A DNA stretch of 5,307 nt from Alphaproteobacteria bacterium (GTDB taxonomy: Bacteria; Pseudomonadota; Alphaproteobacteria; Rs-D84): the NCBI GenBank assembly GCA_009782725.1, contig WRIM01000044.1, forward strand, positions 1 to 5,307, given 5' to 3'. The notes beneath the pieces are model-generated. The model saw nothing but the letters and a program-made list of their open reading frames with translations, ran no database searches and had not been told where the DNA came from. A program made the position numbers and the translations under genes. This document shows positions 1 through 5,133 of this stretch, piece by piece. The first letter of the stretch is position 1, and each line of letters begins with the position of its first letter.

Positions 1-459
1 CAAAAAAGAAGAAAGGTTGTTGATGCAGAAGGAAACCCGATTCTTGATGAACACGGGAACCAGAAATTTCAAGGTATCGGAGAATGGAACGCAGAGCATC
101 GTAAAAATAAAGTATTGCCGAAAGAGCTTCTTCTTAGTGAACGCAAACTCAAAGCGAGCGATGCGGAAACAGCAATGGATCGATTCCGCGGTTATATGGC
201 GCGATGGGATTATTTATGCAATCCTTGGAATCAAAACTGGGTGCCATGGAAATCGCGCAAAAAATTTATTGAAGAAAGATCGCCCGATGGCCTTTCGGCA
301 GAGCCGAAGCATATGCGCGGACAAACAAATGATTCCGGTGAAACCGACATTGGGTTTAGAAACGATAAAGGAGAATGGCAGGACAAAGGCGGAACCCCGG
401 AACAACATAAATATAACGAATTCTTTGCGCATTATGATATAAACATATGGGGAAGATAA
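1..459 (+). CDS. 3' end of an unrecognised Trp-rich hydrophilic protein (partial)
   Basis: The frame is open from the first base of the window to a TAA at 457-459, so this is the last 152 residues of a longer protein whose start lies to the left. The TTG at 115 is an internal codon, not a convincing start. The fragment is hydrophilic, has no membrane segment, and carries seven Trp (fragment residues 29, 69, 76, 80, 83, 126, 150), three of them in the cluster NPWNQNWVPW (74-83). Two D-x-x-G-N motifs spaced eight residues apart (8-12 and 16-20) open the fragment, and a similar NDKGEW turn occurs near 121-126. Such Asp/Gly/Asn turns suggest a beta-rich, repeated fold, but this is inference. I recognise no family. 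It ends 29 bases from the convergent stop of the nlpD-like gene with no clear shared terminator. A competing frame (17-442) looks less protein-like. Confidence 0.6.
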   Translation, partial: QKRRKVVDAEGNPILDEHGNQKFQGIGEWNAEHRKNKVLPKELLLSERKLKASDAETAMDRFRGYMARWDYLCNPWNQNWVPWKSRKKFIEERSPDGLSAEPKHMRGQTNDSGETDIGFRNDKGEWQDKGGTPEQHKYNEFFAHYDINIWGR

Positions 460-488
460 ATGTTCCTTTGGGAATTCACTCGCGCGCC

Positions 489-1823
489 CTATTTCAACTG
501 CGTTCTTGGGTTATACGCTCTTGTTCCTTTGCGGATTTCAAAGTGCAATTGCGGCTCGGCCACTTTGCCCGTTGTGCCTATTGTGCCGATTTTTTCGCCG
601 ACCGAAACTTTCGCTCCGCGTTTGACCGTCATGGTATCCAAATGCGCGTAAACCGTCATCCAGCCGTCCGAATGTTGGATAATAATAAGATTCCCCATGC
701 CTTTTAATTCATTCCCGGAATATGCCACGACGCCGTTCTCGGCGGCGCGCACGACCGTGCCGGCCGGGGCCGAAATATTGATTCCGTCGTTATAAAGCCC
801 GTTCTTCTTCGCGCCGAAATCGGATATTATTTTTCCTTGGACCGGCCATGAGAATTTTGTGCTTGTGCGCGCGCCCGCGGTCGGCAATTTTGTAACCGTG
901 CCGGACGCGGTGGTGCTTGACGACTTTGGCTTGACCTCTACATCCGGGGCGGTGCGCGGTCGCGGCGGCGGGGCGGCGGGCGGCGCCGCTGTCGGCGTTT
1001 GCACCGGCGGTGTCGCGGCCGGCGTCAGCGTTGGTGCGGTCGGCGTCGCCGCAACAACCGGAATTGGCATAGCCGGTTGCGCCGTCACACTTGCGGGCAA
1101 CCTTAGTCTTTGACCCACCGAGACCGAATACGGCTCTTTCAAATCGTTCGCAAGCACAAGCGAATTCAAATCGACAGAATAAGCGCGCGATACGGAATAC
1201 AAAGTATCCCCCGCGACAACGGTGTGATACCGGGCGCTTGGGATTCTAAGTTTCTGGCCGGGCGTTATATTGTACGGCGGCGACAAATAATTTTCGGATA
1301 CCAAATCGCGCACCGGCACGCTGTATCTTTGCGAGATTGAAAATACTGTATCGCCCCGCTGCACTTCTATCACGCCGGTTACTGGCGCAACGACTTCAAT
1401 TTTTTTGTCGGCGGCGGCAATACGCGTCGGCACAAGCAATATGTCGTCAACGGAAGCATCTTCTCGTGGCGGCGCCGCGGGCACGGTCGGCAAAATATTT
1501 TGAGGCGGTTTTACGGGCGCGGCAACTGTCGGCGGCGTGCCGTAATCCGACATGCTTGCATACTGAACCGACGCCGCGGGCGCGGGGGCGCCGTATAAAT
1601 CTTGCGTGCCGCTGCCGTAAACTGCGGCCGGATCCGTCCCACCGTATTGAGATGAAGAGTCTGTTCCGTATAAATCACCGGTATCGGCCGCTTTCTTTGA
1701 TAATGTTCCGGTCAAAACGCCTTTATCTTTGGAATTCTCCCCCATTATCCTTGAATGCAAATCGCACCCCATTAAAGGGACGGCAAACAGAGCAGCCAAC
1801 AAATAGCCAAAACGCATTTTCAT
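489..1823 (-). CDS. nlpD: NlpD/DipM-like lipoprotein: two LysM domains plus degenerate LytM (M23) domain
   Basis: Probable envelope division factor that binds peptidoglycan and activates an amidase rather than cutting itself. The 444-residue protein opens with a lipoprotein signal peptide ending in LMGC (Cys20). A low-complexity stretch follows with five Tyr-Gly dipeptides (Y52, Y60, Y69, Y77, Y94). LysM domains lie at about 151-195 and 199-244, a Pro/Ala/Thr linker at about 245-320, and a LytM domain at 322-444. The metal site is broken: the canonical H-x-G-x-D is N345-D-G-I-N349, and the first His of H-x-H is Gln425, while H394 and H427 remain. E. coli NlpD, an AmiC activator, has comparable losses, and its domain shares the GNLIII and LHFEI segments seen here. 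Caulobacter DipM is the other close model. The gene lies 60 bases after tatC, beyond a terminator, with its own promoter. Start: first ATG, with no Shine-Dalgarno; Met3 is an alternative. Asp21 at lipoprotein position +2 is unusual for an outer-membrane lipoprotein. Confidence 0.88.
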   Translation of the reverse strand: MKMRFGYLLAALFAVPLMGCDLHSRIMGENSKDKGVLTGTLSKKAADTGDLYGTDSSSQYGGTDPAAVYGSGTQDLYGAPAPAASVQYASMSDYGTPPTVAAPVKPPQNILPTVPAAPPREDASVDDILLVPTRIAAADKKIEVVAPVTGVIEVQRGDTVFSISQRYSVPVRDLVSENYLSPPYNITPGQKLRIPSARYHTVVAGDTLYSVSRAYSVDLNSLVLANDLKEPYSVSVGQRLRLPASVTAQPAMPIPVVAATPTAPTLTPAATPPVQTPTAAPPAAPPPRPRTAPDVEVKPKSSSTTASGTVTKLPTAGARTSTKFSWPVQGKIISDFGAKKNGLYNDGINISAPAGTVVRAAENGVVAYSGNELKGMGNLIIIQHSDGWMTVYAHLDTMTVKRGAKVSVGEKIGTIGTTGKVAEPQLHFEIRKGTRAYNPRTQLK

Positions 1824-1830
1824 GACTGTA

Positions 1831-1859
1831 ATTATATCATAAAATAGCGGAAAATAAAA
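1831..1859 (-). promoter_or_regulatory. Extended -10 promoter of the nlpD-like gene, predicted leaderless start
   Basis: Read on the minus strand, 1839-1831 is TGATATAAT, a perfect extended -10 (TGnTATAAT). A 17-base spacer places the -35 at 1859-1854, which reads TTTTAT, only a weak match to TTGACA; extended -10 promoters tolerate this. Seven bases (1830-1824) separate the hexamer from the ATG at 1823-1821, so transcription should begin at or within a base of the A of the start codon. No ribosome binding site could fit in such a leader. The assignment rests on consensus only. Confidence 0.72.
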
Positions 1860-1881
1860 ACTGGCACAACGCGTTTGCGCC
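1851..1881 (-). terminator. Rho-independent terminator after tatC
   Basis: On the minus strand, starting two bases after the tatC stop codon, GGCGCAA (1881-1875) pairs with TTGTGCC (1869-1863) across the five-base loop ACGCG. The stem is seven base pairs, including one G-U. After AG it runs into TTTTTATTTT (1860-1851). This is a standard intrinsic terminator closing the lolA-to-tatC operon. Its T tract doubles as the weak -35 region of the next promoter. Confidence 0.85.
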
Positions 1882-1883
1882 CC

Positions 1884-2609
1884 CTATTCCTTTTTCATAA
1901 ACAATATTGAAATCTCGAAAAGCGCCCAAAGCGGCAACGCAAGCAAAACCATGGATAATAAATCCGGCGGGGTAAGTATCGCCGCCAGAACAAAGAACCC
2001 GACTATCGCGTAACGCCGCGATTTCACAACCGCCGCGCGCGTAAGCACACCGATGCGATTAAGCAGAACCAAAATCAGCGGCAATTGGAACGTAACCCCG
2101 AATACTTTCAGCATATTGATAACAAAAGAAAGATAATCCGTAATCACCGGAAAAAACACCGTCGGCAATGCGCCGCCCCGATTCATTTCTAGGAAAAACG
2201 CGAATATAATCGGAAACAAAAAGTAATAAGCAAACGCCGCGCCCGCCAAAAACAAAATCGGCGACATGATCAGCATCGGCCCGACAAGCCGCCTTTCGGG
2301 CCGCTTTAATCCCGGCGCGATGAACGCCCATGCTTGGTATAAAAAGAACGGGCACGTTGCAAAAATTGCAAACAATCCGGCCAATGAAAACTGAATCATC
2401 AATCCGTCGGTAAGCTTTGTATAAAGCATGATATCGTCCGCATGCGCCGCCGCCTTTGCGTTAAGCAACGGCGCGGCCAAGAATTCCTGCAAATAGGGTG
2501 CCGCGAACCACCCCGCCCCGAATGCAAGCGTCAAGAACAGCAAAACCCACATCACCCGCCGGCGAAGTTCTGTAAAATGCTGTAAAAGAGTCATTTTTTG
2601 TTCTTTCAC
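1884..2609 (-). CDS. tatC: Sec-independent protein translocase subunit TatC
   Basis: Integral inner-membrane component of the twin-arginine translocase; with TatB it forms the receptor for folded substrates carrying RR signal peptides. The 241 residues (E. coli TatC has 258) contain six predicted membrane helices. Family landmarks are all present: the N-terminal HFTELRRR (H11, E14, R16), FIAPGLKRPERR in the first cytoplasmic loop (P104-E105, matching E. coli E103), AFAYYF around 125-130, FGVTFQLP (170-177) and ILTPPD (211-216). Gln175 stands where E. coli has Glu170, a polar replacement also met in other TatC proteins. The start used is GTG 2609, which overlaps the tatB TGA as GTGA; neither this nor the alternative ATG at 2594 (Met6) has a strong Shine-Dalgarno. 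It is the last gene before the terminator. Confidence 0.97.
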   Translation of the reverse strand: MKEQKMTLLQHFTELRRRVMWVLLFLTLAFGAGWFAAPYLQEFLAAPLLNAKAAAHADDIMLYTKLTDGLMIQFSLAGLFAIFATCPFFLYQAWAFIAPGLKRPERRLVGPMLIMSPILFLAGAAFAYYFLFPIIFAFFLEMNRGGALPTVFFPVITDYLSFVINMLKVFGVTFQLPLILVLLNRIGVLTRAAVVKSRRYAIVGFFVLAAILTPPDLLSMVLLALPLWALFEISILFMKKE

Positions 2610-2887
2610 GATTTTGCTTTTTTACTTTTTGTTTTTTTGGGCTTTGGAGATGCGAATACAGACATCACGTCATCGACGGTTTTCTGGGTAAGCTTGTCTA
2701 TCGGGGCCTCGCGCTCTATCTGTTCTTTGATTTCTTCGGTGGCATCCGTGATTTTCCATATTATCTCGCGTATGTTTTTCACGATGCGCGCGGCCGTACG
2801 CGCGACATCAGGCCAATTCTTGGCCGGTATCACAACGATTGCGATAACAAGAATCAATAAAAATTCGCCGCCGCTAATTCCGAACAT
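2606..2887 (-). CDS. tatB: Sec-independent translocase subunit TatB
   Basis: Partner of TatC in the Tat receptor complex. The 93-residue protein has one N-terminal membrane helix (about 7-20), a hinge at Pro21, an amphipathic helix (about 25-60) and a Lys-rich tail (PKPKKTKSKKAKS). The MFGISGGE opening places Glu at position 8, which is characteristic of TatB (E. coli TatB E8; E. coli TatA has Gln), and tatC follows with a 4-base overlap. The hinge reads VVIPAKNWP rather than the common LGPxxLP, so the Gly before Pro is missing. The ATG start has a good Shine-Dalgarno (AAGGA, 2901-2897) inside the end of the pnuC-like gene, which it overlaps by 14 bases. No tatA is adjacent; a dual-function TatA/TatB protein cannot be excluded. 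Confidence 0.88.
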   Translation of the reverse strand: MFGISGGEFLLILVIAIVVIPAKNWPDVARTAARIVKNIREIIWKITDATEEIKEQIEREAPIDKLTQKTVDDVMSVFASPKPKKTKSKKAKS

Positions 2888-3545
2888 TTGATTTTTTCCT
2901 TGCCGCTATTTCCATGTTCCATTCCCTTGCCGCTTTTGCTTCATTATATATCGCGCAAAGCAAGAATGCCAAATACGCGAATCCGCCGGTTGATATAAAT
3001 AAAAATATGCTGATCGTATCGGCGATCAAATACAAAATCCATACGTCTATTTTTTTGCGCGTCAAAAGCATCGCGCCTATGATCACCATGGTCATAACGG
3101 TATAATCCATGGCTTTGACCGCGCCGAATTGAAAACATAATACGGCGGCCAATATAAGAATTCCGCCGTATATAATAATGCGCGCGGCGGGATGCAAATG
3201 CGTCGGGCGAATTAATTTCTTATTTTTATCAGGATGAAGCCAGAAATAAATCCCGACAATAAATATCACCGCCATGACCGACCGCATTGCGACTTGGCCG
3301 TATAGTCCTATTTGCGAAAACCAATAAATGGTCAGAGCCGAAAAAATAATATTAAAGAAAAAGTTCGAAACTTTTTGCCGCCGCCCAAGGTCAAGGGAAA
3401 TAATTCCAACGGCCACGGTCGCAAGCTCTATGGGCGGAGCAGATATGCCGAACGCCAGACGCAGAACCGCTTCGAATGCGGCCGCGAATGCCAACATAAT
3501 AAGCATCACGCGATTATCGATAAAAAAGTTTTTTATTCCGGTCAT
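2874..3545 (-). CDS. pnuC: PnuC-like nicotinamide riboside/vitamin-type membrane transporter
   Basis: Polytopic membrane protein of 223 residues with about seven hydrophobic segments, the usual size and topology of PnuC, which takes up nicotinamide riboside for NAD synthesis by facilitated diffusion. Recognisable family patterns are ELATVAVGIISLDLGRR (40-56), the WFSQIGLYG segment (75-83) leading to GIYFW (98-102), and the C-terminal KKIDVWILYLIADTISIF (164-181), followed by GGFAYLAFLLCAIYN and Trp209. Relatives usually have a second Trp in the W-x-x-W of that last helix; here it is W169 and Y172. GWxxW is likewise reduced to GIYFW. These changes may mean another substrate, such as a different vitamin or nucleoside. 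The start overlaps the upstream stop as ATGA, implying translational coupling. No NAD-salvage gene or riboswitch lies in the window, so the substrate is unassigned. Confidence 0.78.
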   Translation of the reverse strand: MTGIKNFFIDNRVMLIMLAFAAAFEAVLRLAFGISAPPIELATVAVGIISLDLGRRQKVSNFFFNIIFSALTIYWFSQIGLYGQVAMRSVMAVIFIVGIYFWLHPDKNKKLIRPTHLHPAARIIIYGGILILAAVLCFQFGAVKAMDYTVMTMVIIGAMLLTRKKIDVWILYLIADTISIFLFISTGGFAYLAFLLCAIYNEAKAAREWNMEIAARKKSNVRN

Positions 3546-4411
3546 TTCAGCATCAATTCCAAATCAATCGCGGTCGGCCCCCAATTGGCTTGGGCGTGAA
3601 GATGCGGGCCGCTTGACCGGCCCGTGCCGCCGACAAGCCCAAGAATTGTATCTCCATTCACCTTATCCCCGATTTTGACTTTGATTTCATCCATATGAAT
3701 GTACGTGGTCGTAATCCAATGCCCGTGCGAGACTATGACTATCTTGCCGCTCATATAATGATCGCCCGTGAGTATTACGACGCCGTTCGCAAACGGATAC
3801 ACGGGCGTTCCGCGTATTGCCGCCCAATCGACGCCCTTGTGCGGGGACTTAGGCTCGCCATTAAATACGCGGCGACTTCCGTACACGCCGGAAATTCGAA
3901 CATCGCGCAGATTCTCAGGCATTGTTAAATTCATGAATTCGACCGATTTGTCGTGCCGGACAGATTCGCGCGCCTTTGCGATTTCGTCTGATTCGCGTTT
4001 AATCCTTGCCTCGGTTTCCGGGGGATATTTTATAAATTTATCCGGAACGGTGACTTTTTCTTCTTTGTATTTTCGTTGCTCTATCGAATATGCGAACGTG
4101 TCGCAGTTTTTTCTTTTACAGAATTTCAACTCTATTATCTCCGGCGCATCCATGGGAAGCCCCAGAACAAAAACCCCGTTATTCGAAATCTTGTCGGGGC
4201 CGTAAAAAACATCCCTTTCGGATTCGCCATGAAGAAATCCGCCCATCTTTGCCATACCGCAGAGTGTCGGCGCGCCGTCGCCGATACCATTGATTTCGCA
4301 ATTAACATTATCTTGCGCAAACACAGGAAAAATATAGATACTAGATAATATAGCATATTTAACAAATATACTTTTCAATGATTTTGAAAAATTGATTTTC
4401 ATTTTTAACAT
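3542..4411 (-). CDS. Secreted M23 (LytM-type) peptidoglycan endopeptidase, catalytic site intact
   Basis: Predicted periplasmic zinc endopeptidase that cleaves peptidoglycan cross-links. The 289 residues begin with a Sec signal peptide, probable cleavage VFA-Q after Ala32. An N-terminal beta domain (about 48-110) ends near the GVFVLGLPMDAPE segment typical of this subfamily, then comes a charged helical stretch (about 130-155), and the M23 domain fills 170-289. All metal and catalytic positions are present: H191 and D195 in HKGVD, H239 in YIHMD, and H270/H272 in GPHLH. SGVYGSRR and NGEPKSPHKG (174-193) match the alphaproteobacterial subfamily. Four Cys (38, 51, 98, 103) could form disulfides in the periplasm. 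It sits 11 bases after lolA and overlaps the pnuC-like gene by four. ATG 4411 is used; ATG 4402 (Met4) is equally possible since neither has a good ribosome binding site. Unlike the nlpD-like protein, it should be enzymatically active. Confidence 0.93.
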   Translation of the reverse strand: MLKMKINFSKSLKSIFVKYAILSSIYIFPVFAQDNVNCEINGIGDGAPTLCGMAKMGGFLHGESERDVFYGPDKISNNGVFVLGLPMDAPEIIELKFCKRKNCDTFAYSIEQRKYKEEKVTVPDKFIKYPPETEARIKRESDEIAKARESVRHDKSVEFMNLTMPENLRDVRISGVYGSRRVFNGEPKSPHKGVDWAAIRGTPVYPFANGVVILTGDHYMSGKIVIVSHGHWITTTYIHMDEIKVKIGDKVNGDTILGLVGGTGRSSGPHLHAQANWGPTAIDLELMLK

Positions 4412-4422
4412 TTATCTAATAT

Positions 4423-5049
4423 CTACTCGTAATAACTATCCCCGCCGGAAGTGGATGTGACTTTGTGACGTTGAATCTGGAAATAATTTTTTCCAAAATC
4501 GGTTTTGACTTTCAAACCAGAAAACGATACTTCGGTTTTGGCGCCGGTGGCGTCCGTAACCGTCCATGCGCGAAGCTTTACCGGGTCTTTGTCGAAAGTG
4601 ACAAGCATGCTGCCAAGCCCTTCGGAATCTTTGATATGCATCTTTAACGAGAATGTGTCTGACGTGCTCGAAGTGCTCGAGACCACGATATCCGCCGTCC
4701 GCAGGTTAATGTTCTTACGAACCAAGATGCCTGCCGGCGTGGATGTAAGCGGCACGGTCGTAATCTGATCCAACGATTTATCAAAGAAGTACAAATCCTT
4801 GCCGTCACTTATCAATTGTATCGGAGATTTGTTGTAATCAAGACGCACTCTACCAGGGCGAAGCATCGAGAATACGCCCGTCTCTTTTTTACCATTGGCA
4901 ACTTGGGTGAAATCGCCGGTAAGCCCCGTAATCGAATTCAAATAAGTCTCGGCCTTTTGTACAAGCGCGGCATCAACAGCGCCATGCGCCGGGACAACTA
5001 AAAAATAACAATTAACAATTAACAAATAACCAAATATTTTTTTCAACAT
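4423..5049 (-). CDS. lolA: Periplasmic outer-membrane lipoprotein carrier LolA
   Basis: LolA accepts lipoproteins from the LolCDE transporter and carries them through the periplasm to the outer membrane. From ATG 5049 the protein is 208 residues, the usual size, with a signal peptide MLKKIFGYLLIVNCYFL and probable cleavage near AHG-A (23/24). The mature part is a single LolA barrel: LTGDFTQ (43-49), the LRPGRVRLDY strand (63-72) with its conserved Arg-Pro, LISDGKDLYFFD (79-90), VPLTSTPAGILV (99-110) and W152. I chose ATG 5049 over the upstream in-frame TTG (5073) because AGGTGG precedes it and the signal peptide then starts properly. Codons 7-19, the hydrophobic core, are made from a tandem heptamer repeat. 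Alphaproteobacteria generally lack LolB, so LolA may deliver alone. It heads the operon running to tatC; whether transcription starts in the 84-base gap or reads through from recJ is unclear. Confidence 0.94.
   Translation of the reverse strand: MLKKIFGYLLIVNCYFLVVPAHGAVDAALVQKAETYLNSITGLTGDFTQVANGKKETGVFSMLRPGRVRLDYNKSPIQLISDGKDLYFFDKSLDQITTVPLTSTPAGILVRKNINLRTADIVVSSTSSTSDTFSLKMHIKDSEGLGSMLVTFDKDPVKLRAWTVTDATGAKTEVSFSGLKVKTDFGKNYFQIQRHKVTSTSGGDSYYE
4995..5029 (-). repeat. Five-copy heptamer array inside the lolA signal-peptide codons
   Basis: On the minus strand the 35 bases read as five units of consensus TTAATTG: TTATTTG (5029-5023), TTAATTG (5022-5016), TTAATTG (5015-5009), TTATTTT (5008-5002) and TTAGTTG (5001-4995). 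They encode residues 7-19 of LolA, giving the Leu/Ile/Val/Phe-rich core. Because the unit is seven bases, successive copies are read in different frames. The last two copies are degenerate, so part of the periodicity could come from AT-rich hydrophobic codons. Confidence 0.75.
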
Positions 5050-5131
5050 ATTTCCACCTATTAAAAGTTGCAAACAATTTAAAAATAAGAATCAACATTA
5101 ATTGTTAATTGTTATTTGTTAATTGTTAATT
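5010..5131. repeat. Perfect 21-bp inverted repeat around the lolA start
   Basis: Bases 5010-5030 are the exact reverse complement of 5111-5131, with an 80-base interval. Matching stops at both ends (5009/5132 and 5031/5110 do not pair). The arms are the shared parts of the two heptamer arrays, 18 A/T and 3 G/C pairs each. A recJ-lolA read-through transcript could fold into a long stem with the lolA ribosome binding site and ATG in its loop. Whether it does, and whether this affects translation or mRNA stability, is unknown. Confidence 0.85.
5054..5059 (-). promoter_or_regulatory. lolA ribosome binding site
   Basis: AGGTGG on the minus strand, four bases before ATG 5049. It is a near-consensus Shine-Dalgarno and fixes the lolA start eight codons inside the longest open frame. 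It lies in the loop between the two arms of the 21-bp inverted repeat (5010-5030 and 5111-5131). Confidence 0.85.
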
Positions 5132-5132
5132 A
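5098..5132 (+). repeat. Five-copy TTAATTG heptamer array between recJ and lolA
   Basis: On the plus strand the 35 bases are five tandem heptamers: TTAATTG (5098-5104), TTAATTG (5105-5111), TTATTTG (5112-5118), TTAATTG (5119-5125) and TTAATTA (5126-5132). The array starts two bases past the recJ stop codon. It is the same repeat as in the lolA signal-peptide region but in opposite orientation, including the TTATTTG variant. It resembles the short tandem heptamers scattered between genes in some bacterial genomes. Confidence 0.88.
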
Positions 5133-5133
5133 A

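Noticed and set aside
17..442. Plus-strand open frame of 141 codons at the left edge
   Set aside because: It overlaps the frame that is open from base 1 to 459. Its product is an unstructured, strongly basic sequence, whereas the other frame has plausible motifs and continues past the window edge.
463..474. Possible shared terminator between the convergent genes (ttcc-tttg-ggaa)
   Set aside because: The stem is only four base pairs with no T tract on either strand.
859..1113. Gly/Ala/Val-rich plus-strand frame
   Set aside because: It is the reverse shadow of the GC-rich Pro/Ala/Thr linker of the nlpD-like protein; the low-complexity composition explains the absence of stops.
3768..4205. Plus-strand frame of 145 codons opposite the M23 gene
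   Set aside because: The minus-strand frame carries an intact M23 active site and signal peptide; the plus-strand frame has no recognisable motif and is a shadow.
5050..5073. Upstream TTG start for lolA at 5073
   Set aside because: It would add eight residues that include the AGGTGG ribosome binding site as codons and push the signal peptide inward; ATG 5049 with that site just before it fits better.
5060..5110. Dedicated lolA promoter in the AT-rich gap
   Set aside because: Several TTAACA- and TTGATT-like hexamers occur, but none pairs with a good -10 at proper spacing; AT-richness alone gives such matches.
4995..5132. CRISPR-like array at the recJ-lolA junction
   Set aside because: The units are contiguous heptamers without spacers, and one array lies inside the lolA coding region.
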